A stretch of 64,000 bases of DNA from contig NZ_CP080269.1 of assembly GCF_019431355.1 (NCBI RefSeq), forward strand, positions 5,839,001-5,903,000. Direction: 5' to 3'. This document shows, piece by piece, positions 26,896 to 36,152 of the stretch (the stretch's first letter is position 1; every line of letters begins with the position of its first letter). The notes under the pieces were generated by a model. The model ran no database searches, had not been told where the DNA came from, and saw only the letters and a list, made by a program, of their open reading frames with translations. The stretch is from Paenibacillus sp. R14(2021) (lineage in GTDB: Bacteria; Bacillota; Bacilli; Paenibacillales; Paenibacillaceae). The position numbers and the translations under genes were made by a program.

Positions 26896-26937
26896 TGTAC
26901 TAATGTAATGGTACACTAATTCATTAATTCATGTCAA
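26896..26937 (-). promoter_or_regulatory. Promoter and YtrA-type operator
   Basis: On the minus strand TTGACA (26937-26932), an 18-base spacer and TACCAT (26913-26908) form a promoter. An inverted repeat TGTAC-N10-GTACA (26896-26915) covers the -10 box, the place expected for a GntR/YtrA repressor. Confidence 0.6.
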
Positions 26938-26958
26938 TGGATATTAAGAAGCCTTGCC

Positions 26959-27018
26959 AAATGAACCTATTCGAATTAATATAAACATATTGAATACCAA
27001 AAGAACATAAATGAACCT
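26959..27018 (+). promoter_or_regulatory. Direct repeats before kduI, candidate DeoR operator
   Basis: AAATGAACCT occurs at 26959-26968 and 27009-27018, with a related AAGAACATA just before the second copy. DeoR-type repressors often bind spaced repeats. The binding protein could be the one encoded at 27902. Confidence 0.35.
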
Positions 27019-27035
27019 AAAAGGAGAATTCAATC

Positions 27036-27869
27036 ATGGATATGCGTTATGCCTCCCATCCCAATGAAGTAAAAATGTTCGATACCACCCGTCTGCGTGA
27101 CGAGTTTCTAATCGAGCAGCTGTTCGCCCCTAATCAACTTATACTTCGTTACTCCCACGTCGATCGTTTCATTATCGGGGGCGTCGTTCCGGTTAACGAA
27201 CCTATTAAACTGGAAGCGGATCCGGCTGCGATCGGTGCGGCAACATTCTTGGAGCGCCGCGAGATCGGTATTATCAACATCGGAAACACGGGCACGATTA
27301 CGGTGGACGGCGAAACGTACGTTATGGAAAGCAAGGACTGCCTGTATGTCGGCCGCGGCGCGAAAGAAGTGATCTTTGCCAGCGAAGATGCAAGCAAGCC
27401 GGCCCGATATTATTTCAACTCCGCTCCTGCTCACCAGACGTACCCGACGGTGAAGGCCGCGATCAGCGAAGCGTCCCCGAACCACTTGGGCAGCCAAACC
27501 AACTCCAATGAACGTACGATTTACCGCTACATTCATACCGGAGGCATTCAGAGCTGCCAGCTTGTTATGGGCATGACCTTGCTCAAGCCCGGCAACATGT
27601 GGAATACGATGCCGTGCCATACGCACAATCGCCGTTCCGAAGTATACCTCTACTTCGACATGCCCGAAGACGGCGTCGTCTTCCACCTGATGGGCGAGCC
27701 GGACGAGACGCGCCACATGGTCGTCCGCAACGAACAGGCGGTTATCTCGCCAAGCTGGTCCATTCACAGCGGCGTCGGCACGAGCAGCTATACGTTTATT
27801 TGGGGCATGGCCGGCGAGAACCAAATTTTTGAGGACATGGATGCCGTCAACATGAAGGATTTGAAATAA
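27036..27869 (+). CDS. kduI: 5-keto-4-deoxyuronate isomerase
   Basis: 277 residues, full length for KduI, with the double beta-barrel cupin fold and metal ligands in MPCHTHNRRSEVYLYF (His-x-His and Glu) and the late His of PSWSIHSGVGTSSY. It converts 5-keto-4-deoxyuronate, released from unsaturated pectin or other uronide products, to 2,5-diketo-3-deoxygluconate (DKI to DKII). Strong ribosome site AAAGGAGAA. It is the first gene of an operon with deoR, kduD and kdgK that covers the steps to KDPG. Confidence 0.96.
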   Translation: MDMRYASHPNEVKMFDTTRLRDEFLIEQLFAPNQLILRYSHVDRFIIGGVVPVNEPIKLEADPAAIGAATFLERREIGIINIGNTGTITVDGETYVMESKDCLYVGRGAKEVIFASEDASKPARYYFNSAPAHQTYPTVKAAISEASPNHLGSQTNSNERTIYRYIHTGGIQSCQLVMGMTLLKPGNMWNTMPCHTHNRRSEVYLYFDMPEDGVVFHLMGEPDETRHMVVRNEQAVISPSWSIHSGVGTSSYTFIWGMAGENQIFEDMDAVNMKDLK

Positions 27870-27901
27870 AGCCAAATGACACGCGAAAGTAATGAATCCG
27901 A

Positions 27902-28678
27902 ATGAACGTCATACGAAGATACGAGAAAATCATGGAGCTGCTGCTGGCCGAACGGGAAGTGACGGTCGCGCGGCTCACCGAGCTGTTGCAGGTGACGGGG
28001 AAGACGATCCGGGAAGACCTCGCGAAGCTGGAGGAGAAGGGACTGCTGACGCGCATCCACGGCGGCGCGGTCCTTGCGCAGGAGAATCAGCTCGGCATTC
28101 TATCGCCGAAGCAGACGGTCGTGCCGAATGAAGCGGAGCGTCTGGAAACGGCCGCTGCGGCCGTCGCACTGATCGAGCCGCAAGACGTGATCGCCTTGGA
28201 CGGCGGCCGGACGACACTGGAAATCGCGAGAAGACTGCCCGATCGGCCGCTGACGGTGGTGACGAACGATTTGCTCATCATCGCGGAGCTTGCCCGCAAA
28301 GAGCAGATTCGCCTTGTTGTGCCTGGCGGCTATCAGTACCGGAACATGCTGATCGACACCGAAGCGGAAGCTTACATTCGCAGGCTGAATATTTCCAAGG
28401 CGTTCCTATCCGCGACTGGCGTTCACCTGGAATACGGCTTCACGATCTACGCCGGCGAGTCCGTCTCGCTCAAACGCGCCTTGCTGGAAACGGCAAAAGC
28501 CTCATATGCGGTGGCTGATCATCATAAGTTTGGGCAGGCGGCATTGTTCACCTTCGCCAAACTCGGTGAAGTGAAAGCGATCATTACGGATTCGGGCATC
28601 TCATCCGAGACGGCAGAGTTGTTTCGGCAAGAGGGAACGCGGGTCCTTATACAAGGGAGTGGAAATCATGAGCTTTGA
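27902..28678 (+). CDS. DeoR-family transcriptional regulator
   Basis: 258 residues: a DeoR helix-turn-helix (about 1-60; ARLTELLQVTGKTIREDLAK and RIHGGAVL) and a sugar-phosphate sensing domain like ribose-5-P isomerase/NagB (VIALDGGRTTLEIARRLP, VVTNDLLIIAELA, ISKAFLSATGVHLEYGFT). It lies between kduI and kduD and most likely controls this operon in response to a keto-deoxy sugar phosphate. The ribosome site at ATG 27902 is weak, so a slightly different start is possible. Confidence 0.9.
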   Translation: MNVIRRYEKIMELLLAEREVTVARLTELLQVTGKTIREDLAKLEEKGLLTRIHGGAVLAQENQLGILSPKQTVVPNEAERLETAAAAVALIEPQDVIALDGGRTTLEIARRLPDRPLTVVTNDLLIIAELARKEQIRLVVPGGYQYRNMLIDTEAEAYIRRLNISKAFLSATGVHLEYGFTIYAGESVSLKRALLETAKASYAVADHHKFGQAALFTFAKLGEVKAIITDSGISSETAELFRQEGTRVLIQGSGNHEL

Positions 28679-29417
28679 TTTAACGGGTAAAACGGCGCTG
28701 GTTACCGGCACGTCCGGCGGGATCGGCCAAGCGATCGCTGTAGGACTAGCCGAAGCGGGCGCATCCATAGTGGCAGTTTCCGCATCGAACAGTAATGAAA
28801 CGGTCGGCATCGTGCGTGAATTCGGAGGCAAGATCGAGCAAATCTCGGCCGATTTAAGCCATGCGGACGGCCTGGAGGCTGTGTTCCAAGAGGCGTTGGC
28901 GTTCTTCGGCAGTATCGATATTCTCGTAAATAATGCGGGAACCATTCGCCGGGCGCCGGCCGCTCAGCACGCGCGTGAAGATTGGTACGATGTCATCGAT
29001 ATCAATCTGCATTCGGTGTTCTTCTTTTGCCAGCTTGCAGGCAATCACATGATCGAAAGAGGCAGCGGCAAAATCATTAATATCGCTTCGCTGCTCAGCT
29101 TTCAAGGCGGGATTAACGTTCCCGGTTATACGGCCAGCAAACATGCGGTCACCGGTATCACAAAAGCGCTGTCGAATGAATGGGCGAGCAAGGGTATTCA
29201 AGTCAACGCCATCGCACCAGGTTATATCGATACTCGCAATACGGCGCCGCTTCTAGCGGACGAGAAGAGAAGCCAAGCCATTCTCGAGCGCATCCCTGCA
29301 GCCCGTTGGGGCAGTCCGGAGGATTTGAAAGGGCCGGCGGTCTTTCTCGCTTCATCGGCTTCCGATTATGTGAATGGCCACGTCATGTGCGTGGACGGCG
29401 GATGGATGGCTCGATGA
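28668..29417 (+). CDS. kduD: 2-dehydro-3-deoxy-D-gluconate 5-dehydrogenase (SDR)
   Basis: 249 residues, classic SDR: GTSGGIGQAI, NNAGTIRR, Ser in IASLLSFQ, Tyr-x3-Lys in GYTASKHAV, APGYIDTRNT. The NNAGTIRRAPA and YIDTRNTAPL segments are typical of KduD, which reduces 2,5-diketo-3-deoxygluconate to 2-keto-3-deoxygluconate. ATG 28668 overlaps the end of the DeoR gene by 11 bases and has AAGGGAGTGG as its ribosome site. It works directly after KduI. Confidence 0.93.
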   Translation: MSFDLTGKTALVTGTSGGIGQAIAVGLAEAGASIVAVSASNSNETVGIVREFGGKIEQISADLSHADGLEAVFQEALAFFGSIDILVNNAGTIRRAPAAQHAREDWYDVIDINLHSVFFFCQLAGNHMIERGSGKIINIASLLSFQGGINVPGYTASKHAVTGITKALSNEWASKGIQVNAIAPGYIDTRNTAPLLADEKRSQAILERIPAARWGSPEDLKGPAVFLASSASDYVNGHVMCVDGGWMAR

Positions 29418-30373
29418 CGCCAACGCGACATTTGGATGTGGTAACGTTCGGGGAAAGCATGGGACTTTTCTTTCCTGAAGGCGGGGGAGGACTGAATCAA
29501 GGGAGAACCATAATGCAATCGTTCGGCGGGGCTGAAAGCAACGTTGCGATCGCCCTTGCCCGGCTTGGCTGCAAGCCGGGCTGGTTCGGGCTGCTGGGCG
29601 AGGATCCTCTCGGACACGCGATCCATCGTACGATTCGGGGCGAAGGCGTAGATGTCAGTCAAGTGCGTTTCGTCGAGGAAGCTCCGACGGGACTGATGCT
29701 GCGCGAACAGACGCGAGGCCAATTATCCGTTTATTATTATCGCCGGGGTTCGGCGGCAAGCCTGCTGACGGCCGCCGATTTGGACCCTGCTTATATCGCA
29801 AGCGGAAATATCCTTCATATTACAGGCATCACGCCAGCTCTAAGTCCAACCTGCGCAGAGGCGGTGTTCGAAGCCGTAAGAATTGCGAAGGCGGCGGGCG
29901 TGAAAGTAAGCTTTGATCCCAATATGAGGTTCAAGCTGTGGACATCCGAGCAAGCGAGGCCGGTTTTTCTCGCGTTGGCCGAGCAGGCCGATTATTTCTT
30001 GCCTGGTTACGATGAACTGAAGCTGATGTACGGCAGCGATCAAGAGGATGAATTATTGGAGCATGTCAGAGCGCTTCCGGGAACAACCGTGATTAAGAGC
30101 ATCGCGAATCATAATCTGCTGCTGTCGCGGGATGAAGAAATCCGCATTCCCTTCGAATCCGTTGAACGGGTCGTGGATACCGTGGGCGCGGGCGATGCGT
30201 TTACCGGCGGTTTCCTAGCAGGAATCACGAAAGGATTGTCGCTCGAGGATGCCGTACGTCTTGGCGGACTTGCCGGCGCGCTTACCGTTCAGCAAGAAGG
30301 AGACTGGGAGGCCTTGCCCTTCTGGAAAGAAGTGGATCAACTTTTGGCCGGTTCAGGGTCTATCGAACGATAA
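29414..30373 (+). CDS. kdgK: 2-keto-3-deoxygluconate kinase (PfkB family)
   Basis: 319 residues of the ribokinase/PfkB family: FGESMGLFFPEG near the start, GGAESNVAIALARLG, and the ATP/catalytic motif DTVGAGDAFTGGFLAG near 255-270. YYYRRGSAAS is usual in KDG kinases. It phosphorylates 2-keto-3-deoxygluconate to KDPG. The ATG overlaps the kduD stop (ATGA). The KDPG aldolase gene that would finish the path is not in the window. Confidence 0.93.
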   Translation: MTPTRHLDVVTFGESMGLFFPEGGGGLNQGRTIMQSFGGAESNVAIALARLGCKPGWFGLLGEDPLGHAIHRTIRGEGVDVSQVRFVEEAPTGLMLREQTRGQLSVYYYRRGSAASLLTAADLDPAYIASGNILHITGITPALSPTCAEAVFEAVRIAKAAGVKVSFDPNMRFKLWTSEQARPVFLALAEQADYFLPGYDELKLMYGSDQEDELLEHVRALPGTTVIKSIANHNLLLSRDEEIRIPFESVERVVDTVGAGDAFTGGFLAGITKGLSLEDAVRLGGLAGALTVQQEGDWEALPFWKEVDQLLAGSGSIER

Positions 30374-30393
30374 AGAGATGAAGTAGGAGCAGG

Positions 30394-30660
30394 ATGTCCA
30401 TCTTCATCTTCCAGGCGGCGTGGGACGAGTTCCGATCGCCAAGATGCTCATTTCCAAGAAATGCTCAAGACGCCCCCGCTCGGCCTGCTGTTCTGCCAAG
30501 GCCAGTTCACGACCGATTGGGGCGTAATGGGCGCGGTGATGACGACGACCTTAAGGCTGCCGATGCTGCGGCTCTATTTGCTGTTCAGCGAGTAGGTCGA
30601 GAATGCGCTAGATCGCCGGGTCGACCGTCAGAGGCTAGTTAACGGCCTGATACCCGATAA
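30394..30660 (+). pseudogene. Decayed ABC sugar permease gene (C-terminal part)
   Basis: Pieces of a MalG-type permease can be read across two frame changes: MSIFIFQAAWDEF, then KMLISK, then MLKTPPLGLLFCQGQFTTDW followed by GVMGAVMTTT and LYLLFSEYVENAL. In working permeases these form the last two membrane spans (QGQFTTDWGV then LYLLFQ). The rest of the gene is gone. It stands 20 bases after kdgK and suggests that the uronide operon once had its own importer. Confidence 0.75.
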
Positions 30661-30947
30661 TACGACCCATGTTAATCCCCACTCCCCCCCGATTCTCGTT
30701 GTCGATCTGCCTTAACAGCCATAATTGTAAGCAAAAATCAAATGATTCGCAATTTATGCATTCCGCGACCTTCGTAGTCGAAATCTAAAATTTGAAAGGT
30801 GCGCTTTGCCAACAAACAATGCTAATATGAGAGATGCGGCCTGAAGCGTAAAGCGGAAAAAGGAAGTGCTTAATGAGTTCAATGAACAATTGGGGCAAGG
30901 TTCCTTACCGGCATGCAAAACGCTGTTCGATATAGGAGGGGTTGCAA
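30661..30947 (+). other. Intergenic region before the membrane AraC regulator
   Basis: About 290 bases with no gene or clear promoter that I can support. The only firm signal is AGGAGGG at 30934-30940, the ribosome site for the next gene. Confidence 0.4.
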
Positions 30948-33206
30948 GTGCCGCAAAATTGGTATTTTCGTTTGTTGATTTCGTATTTCCCGGTTTTTTT
31001 GTTCACGATCTCGATTCTGATCTTTGTTTCATTCATCGTGGTCAACGATATTTCCCGTTCGGAAACGGAGAAGGCGGATAAGATATCTACCGGCTATACA
31101 GTGGACAGCGTGAATCGCATCTTTCAAGAAGCGGAAATGACTGTATTGAACGAAGCGGCAACGAACAGAAACTACGTGCAGTTTTTGGATATGAATGCGT
31201 TAAACAGTGATTCTTTTGTCGCCTACAACGTTGTGAACAGCGTGCGGACGATCGAGAAGAACAATGCATTCATCGACTCGATTTATCTATTTCGTATTTC
31301 AGATCGTACTGTATTGACATCCAGCGGGATCAAGGATCTCGATTCGTTTAGAGACCGGAGCTTTGTTAGGCAAGCGTTAGGGAACGCGAAGTACAGAGGA
31401 TGGTCTGCCGTTCGGGAACTTCCGGGAAATAGTGAAGACAAGCGGGTAAAGGTAATCTCCATGTACAAGCAGACGCCGTTGCCCTTCGGCACCGAAGGAC
31501 TGCTTGTCATTAATGTAAGCGAGCACGAAATCGGCAAATTCATCGATCAAACGGTTAATCATCAGGTGTCGTTCCTACGGGTAGCTGATAACAGGGGAAA
31601 TGAGATTTATCCTAGCGATGTCAGAGGGGATGACGGAGCAAGCGGCAAGGTGCTGACGGCGATGCATTCAGCTACGCTGAATTGGGAATTTGAAAGCGGT
31701 ATCAAAGCAGGGCAGCTATTCGCATGGGTATCGGTTATTTCCTATGTTTGGGTGCTGATCGCTCTTTTGACTGTGGCTTTTGCCATATTTTACTTTATTT
31801 ACGTGACCCGGAAGAATTACAAGCCGATCCAGCTCATGATGAGGAGAATACAGGCGGTGCAAATTCGCGGGGAAGGCAGCTCGAACAAACGGGACGAGCT
31901 GTCCCTGATTGATCATGCACTGTCCAGCCTGATCGATCAAACGACGGCATTCGAAAAGGAACACCGCGAAAATTTGCTTGTGAAGCGACGTCAGCTTTTT
32001 CTCGATCTGATTGGAGGCGAATGGTCCGAAAGCATGCATCAACGGCTGCAGAAGCTCTCACCGCTGGCCGGCATGCAAGAGGAAGCGCAGTACATCGTCG
32101 TCGTTGCGGAAATAAACCGGTATGACGAATTTCAAAGCTTCTATTCTTCCGGCGATCAGAACGTGTTGAAGTTCGCGCTGATGAACGTACTTCAGGAGTT
32201 GGCACGAAACGAAAATTTGCACGGCTGGGTGGAATGGATCAACGGTAACCGCTCCGGCATCATTTTGAAAGCTTCGGAAGAAGAGCATGTAGTGAAGGAA
32301 AGGATCCTTGCTGCGGTGGACAACAGCCGCAAATGGGTGGCTGAACATCTTCGAATTTGGTTATCCTTTGGAGTAGGCTCAACCGTCACGGAGCCGGGCG
32401 TCATGAACCAATCGTACAAACGTGCGCTTTCCGCGCTTGAGCATAAGCTGTCGCTAGGGAAAGACGCCGTTATTATGAGCGACGAATTGCCGAGTAACAC
32501 CGCGCCGGAAATGTTTAAGTATTTGCAGTTGATTGCCGATTGCGTTCAGGACTTCAGGATGACGAGTGACGGCTGGCGTCAGCGCCTTGAGCAAATGTTC
32601 GCCATGCTCATTGCCGATGGGCTGCGGGACGAAGACATCCGAACCTTGCTTCAAGCGCTGTTGCAGATGCTCGGACGCGAGCTTAAGGATTTGTCGGAAG
32701 GCCTTCGCGAGCATTTTACCGGAGACAATGCCGTCAAATGGCAGCATCTGCTTAGAAATGCGTCAACGCTTGGCGAGATGCAGTCCGTGCTGCTTGATTA
32801 TTTGACCGATATCTACCGCACCTATGTCGCCGTATGCGAAACGAAAAGCCACCGAGCGATGATTGGAGAAATGAGAAGCTATATCGTCGAGCATTTTGCA
32901 AACCCGGATTTATCATTGAAACATTTAAGCGACCGTTTTCAAATTTCGGGCAAATACGCCAGCCATTTATTTAAGATCGAATTCGATATGAAATTCGTTG
33001 ATTTTCTTGTTCAGCTCCGTATGCAGCGCGCCGAGGAACTGCTCTTCGAGACGGAGGAATCCGTTCAGTACATTGCGCTTCAAGTCGGTTACGCGAACTC
33101 CATTACATTCGGAAGAGTGTTCAAACGGGTAACGGGTGTCACCCCAGGTGATTTCCGCAAGCTGAAAATGCGCCCTTCCGCAGCCCATTCCTTATCCGTT
33201 GAATAA
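30948..33206 (+). CDS. Membrane-anchored AraC-family regulator with extracellular sensor
   Basis: About 752 residues: membrane span at about 8-32, an extracellular Cache-like domain (about 33-260), a second span (about 258-285; WVLIALLTVAFAIFYFIYV), a linker (TRKNYKPIQLMMRRIQAV), a cytoplasmic middle domain and an AraC double helix-turn-helix (about 650-745; LSDRFQISGKYASHLFKIEF, VGYANSITFGRVFKRVTGVT). It senses a signal outside and binds DNA directly, a one-protein version of a YesMN pair. GTG 30948 is chosen for AGGAGGG 7 bases upstream over TTG 30942. It precedes the importer operon at 33485 and probably activates it. A close relative starts at 62651. Confidence 0.9.
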   Translation: MPQNWYFRLLISYFPVFLFTISILIFVSFIVVNDISRSETEKADKISTGYTVDSVNRIFQEAEMTVLNEAATNRNYVQFLDMNALNSDSFVAYNVVNSVRTIEKNNAFIDSIYLFRISDRTVLTSSGIKDLDSFRDRSFVRQALGNAKYRGWSAVRELPGNSEDKRVKVISMYKQTPLPFGTEGLLVINVSEHEIGKFIDQTVNHQVSFLRVADNRGNEIYPSDVRGDDGASGKVLTAMHSATLNWEFESGIKAGQLFAWVSVISYVWVLIALLTVAFAIFYFIYVTRKNYKPIQLMMRRIQAVQIRGEGSSNKRDELSLIDHALSSLIDQTTAFEKEHRENLLVKRRQLFLDLIGGEWSESMHQRLQKLSPLAGMQEEAQYIVVVAEINRYDEFQSFYSSGDQNVLKFALMNVLQELARNENLHGWVEWINGNRSGIILKASEEEHVVKERILAAVDNSRKWVAEHLRIWLSFGVGSTVTEPGVMNQSYKRALSALEHKLSLGKDAVIMSDELPSNTAPEMFKYLQLIADCVQDFRMTSDGWRQRLEQMFAMLIADGLRDEDIRTLLQALLQMLGRELKDLSEGLREHFTGDNAVKWQHLLRNASTLGEMQSVLLDYLTDIYRTYVAVCETKSHRAMIGEMRSYIVEHFANPDLSLKHLSDRFQISGKYASHLFKIEFDMKFVDFLVQLRMQRAEELLFETEESVQYIALQVGYANSITFGRVFKRVTGVTPGDFRKLKMRPSAAHSLSVE

Positions 33207-33212
33207 AAGCCC

Positions 33213-33239
33213 AAAAGCCCGGTATTCCGGGCTTTTTTT
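33213..33239 (+). terminator. Rho-independent terminator
   Basis: AAAGCCCGG-TATT-CCGGGCTTT stem and T-run directly after the AraC regulator gene. Confidence 0.92.
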
Positions 33240-33288
33240 ACTGACTAAGCAAGGCTGTGCTTTGGAAAACGACAAATAGTTTATATCG

Positions 33289-33302
33289 GGAAAACGGTTG
33301 CA
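33289..33302. promoter_or_regulatory. cre-like catabolite control site
   Basis: GGAAAACGGTTGCA fits TGWNANCGNTNWCA except for the first two positions. It lies about 180 bases before the binding-protein gene, in the 278-base gap that otherwise holds no gene. Confidence 0.4.
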
Positions 33303-33484
33303 TGCAGGACCTGAGTGGTCATTCAGATAAACAGTTTGCTGTTTGGAAACTGGTTTATTGCCGTAGATTTAAACAGCATGCGATACTACGAACATCCGAA
33401 CCAGACAAGGGCGGCAGGGGCAGCAAACCTGCAGCGACGCGATCCGTAATTCGGAATTCATTAAAGCGAAGAGGGGTTGTAACA

Positions 33485-35125
33485 ATGGCAAACCAAAACA
33501 AAAGAAGAAGATTTGCGGTGCTCATGCTTTCGCTCACGGTAATCTGTTCAGGTATGTTGTCCGCATGTTCCTCGAATTCAGACAAGTCGAATTCGGCAGG
33601 GGATACCAAGGCAGGCACCGAAAATACGGCCAAAGGCGACAATACGGCCAAAGGCGATCCGGCAATACTCAAGGTTGAAGTATTCGACCGTGGTAATTCT
33701 CCTTCAGGCAGCAGTGTAACCAACAACTTCATGACCAATTGGGTACAAGACAATTTCGGTAAGCCGAACAATATTGACGTACAATACGTTCCGGTGCCGC
33801 GTTCGGAAGAAATACAAAAACTGAACGTACTGATGGCAAGCGGCGGCGACGTTCCGGATATCGTGTTTACGTACGATGAAGCAACATTCAACCGCTATGC
33901 GCTGCAAGGCGGCTTAACCGACCTGGCACCTCTGCTCGACCAGTACGCCCCGAACCTGAAGAAGTTTCTGGGTGACGACACGCTGAGCTTTGGACAGATC
34001 GAAGGCAAACAGTTCGCAGTTTCGGCGAAACGGGTGGATCTTGGCAAATATGCTTCGTACATCCGTCAGGACTGGCTGGATAAGCTAGGCCTGCCTGTAC
34101 CGAAGACGACAGATGAACTGTACCAAACGCTTCAAGCATTCAAAACGAAGGATCCAGGACAAACCGGCGGCAAAACGATTCCGCTCGGCATGACGATTGC
34201 GCCGGCCCAAATCGATCCGCTGATCTGGTCGTTTATCAAGCCGTTGACGGAAGAGCAGCGCTATACGCTCACCCAGAAGCTTGGCTCCAATGATTTCCCG
34301 ACGCTGCTTCCGGGCTTCAAGGACGCGCTGAAATTCATGAACAAGCTGTACAACGAAGGGCTGATCAGCAAAGACTTCAGCCTTGACCAAGACAAGAAAC
34401 AGCTTAACCAAGATATTACTACCGGCAAAGTCGGCTTCTTCAGTGAAGACATTCCGGGCGTGTACGCTGCGGACTCAATCTACGCGACGCTGCAGAAAAA
34501 CGTGAAGGGCTCCGTTATAACTCCGGTAGACGTTTACTCGGACGAGACAGGACATCATCCAAAACCGGGCTATGCTCCAATCGGCCTCTACCTGATGATT
34601 CCGAAATCGAGCGAGCACGCAGTGGAAGCGCTCAAATATCTGGACTGGATGGCTTCGGACAAAAACCTCTTCACCATGCAAAATGGTTTCGAGGGAGAGC
34701 ACTACACGCTTAAAGACGGCGTTCCGATGGCCATCGAAAACCAATCAGAAACGGCAAAAGCTAAAGTCTATAACTCTGGCGACATGGCGATCATTTCTAA
34801 CGGCAAACAGCTCGGCGACCCCGTGAAAAATCATGAAGCGACTGTACTAGGTCTTGCACCGGCGTATCAGAATGATGCCCGTACGATGATAAAACAGGCG
34901 GAAACAGACATGATCATGCCGATTCATTTCAACAAGCCGATTCAATCCGAATCGAAGTACGGAACAGCCTTGGAGGATAAATATAAAGAATTTATCGTGA
35001 AGACGGCGGTTGTGAAGCCGGACAAATTCGACAGCACCTTCGATTCGATCATGAAGGATTACATGTCGAGCGGCGGTCAAGCGATACTGGACGAACGTAC
35101 GGCTGCTTATAAAGCACAGAAATAG
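33485..35125 (+). CDS. ABC oligosaccharide-binding lipoprotein (LplA-like)
   Basis: 546 residues: a signal peptide with lipobox MLSAC (Cys near 31), a Thr/Asp/Lys-rich spacer with two copies of TAKGDNTAKGDP-like repeats, then a long family 1 solute-binding protein (IVFTYDEATF, YIRQDWLDKLGLPVPKTTDE, KYLDWMASDKNLFTMQNG). This LplA type pairs with LplB/YtcP permeases and usually binds plant-wall oligosaccharides. ATG 33485 follows GAGGGGTTG. The open frame extends upstream to 33257 but without a signal peptide there. The downstream GH105 suggests an unsaturated uronic acid oligosaccharide. Confidence 0.92.
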   Translation: MANQNKRRRFAVLMLSLTVICSGMLSACSSNSDKSNSAGDTKAGTENTAKGDNTAKGDPAILKVEVFDRGNSPSGSSVTNNFMTNWVQDNFGKPNNIDVQYVPVPRSEEIQKLNVLMASGGDVPDIVFTYDEATFNRYALQGGLTDLAPLLDQYAPNLKKFLGDDTLSFGQIEGKQFAVSAKRVDLGKYASYIRQDWLDKLGLPVPKTTDELYQTLQAFKTKDPGQTGGKTIPLGMTIAPAQIDPLIWSFIKPLTEEQRYTLTQKLGSNDFPTLLPGFKDALKFMNKLYNEGLISKDFSLDQDKKQLNQDITTGKVGFFSEDIPGVYAADSIYATLQKNVKGSVITPVDVYSDETGHHPKPGYAPIGLYLMIPKSSEHAVEALKYLDWMASDKNLFTMQNGFEGEHYTLKDGVPMAIENQSETAKAKVYNSGDMAIISNGKQLGDPVKNHEATVLGLAPAYQNDARTMIKQAETDMIMPIHFNKPIQSESKYGTALEDKYKEFIVKTAVVKPDKFDSTFDSIMKDYMSSGGQAILDERTAAYKAQK

Positions 35126-35214
35126 AAAAATCGTCAATTTGACGGGAGCAAGCGGCGGAGCGATGCCTTATGGCGGAAGCTCCGCCCGTGCGTCCCGCTG
35201 CAGAGGAGGTCACC

Positions 35215-36120
35215 ATGATGATCGCGACAGCATATTTACGCAGATACTGGCAGCTTTACGCGCTCCTTTTGTTACCGCTCGCGTACATTATCGTTTTCAA
35301 ATATGGACCGATGTACGGCATTCAGATCGCTTTTAAAGATTTCAACTTCTTTCAGGGCATTGGCGGCAGCAAGTGGATCGGGTTCGACGCTTTCAAAGAA
35401 GTGTTCCATATGCATGATTTCTTCAAAACGCTGCGAAATACGCTTATGCTGAACTTGCTCGATCTTGTCGTCTCGTTTCCGGCCCCGCTCATCCTTGCAA
35501 TTATGCTTTTCGAATTAAGAACGGTTTGGTTCAAGAAGTTTTCGCAAACGATTCTGTATATTCCGCACTTTATTTCCTGGATCATTATCGGCGGCATTGT
35601 CTATCAAGTATTCGGAACGCAATCCGGCATGATCAATAACATCATCACATCGCTTGGCTTCGATGCAATTCCCTTTTTGACCGATAAATACGATTGGCTG
35701 GTCACCTATTTGCTCGTCGGCGTGTGGCAGAGCGCAGGGTGGGGCACAATTATCTATCTGGCGGCTTTGACCGGCATTAACAAAGAACTCTTCGAGGCGG
35801 CGGAAGTTGACGGCGCGGGTAGAATGAAACGGATTTGGCATATTACGATTCCTGGAATCAAACCAACGATCGTCACGCTGCTCATCATCAATCTCGGTAA
35901 TATGATTTCCATTGGCTTCGACCGGCCTTATGTTATCGGCAATGCGGCAGTACGCGATTTTTCCGAAGTGCTCAGCACGTTCGTGTACCGGATAGGCCTT
36001 GAATCCGGACAGTACACGCTGGCAACGGTCGTTGGTTTCTTCCAAGCGATCGTCGGACTGGTTTTCGTGCTTGGGGCGAATTATGCATCCAAGAAGCTTA
36101 CCGATGAAAGCATTCTATAA
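35215..36120 (+). CDS. ABC permease, LplB type
   Basis: 301 residues with six spans. KYGPMYGIQIAFKDF in the first loop and the EAA loop EAAEVDGAGRMKRIWHITIP are typical of LplB. Start at ATG 35215 (or the adjacent ATG 35218) after GAGGAGGT. It forms the channel with the next gene. Confidence 0.93.
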   Translation: MMIATAYLRRYWQLYALLLLPLAYIIVFKYGPMYGIQIAFKDFNFFQGIGGSKWIGFDAFKEVFHMHDFFKTLRNTLMLNLLDLVVSFPAPLILAIMLFELRTVWFKKFSQTILYIPHFISWIIIGGIVYQVFGTQSGMINNIITSLGFDAIPFLTDKYDWLVTYLLVGVWQSAGWGTIIYLAALTGINKELFEAAEVDGAGRMKRIWHITIPGIKPTIVTLLIINLGNMISIGFDRPYVIGNAAVRDFSEVLSTFVYRIGLESGQYTLATVVGFFQAIVGLVFVLGANYASKKLTDESIL

Positions 36121-36152
36121 CTTCGATTTTTTTGCGGAAAGGAACGAATGAC

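Noticed and set aside
33257-33484. Extended N-terminus of the binding protein at 33485
   Set aside because: The frame is open but the lipoprotein signal peptide starts at 33485 with a good ribosome site; the extension would bury it.
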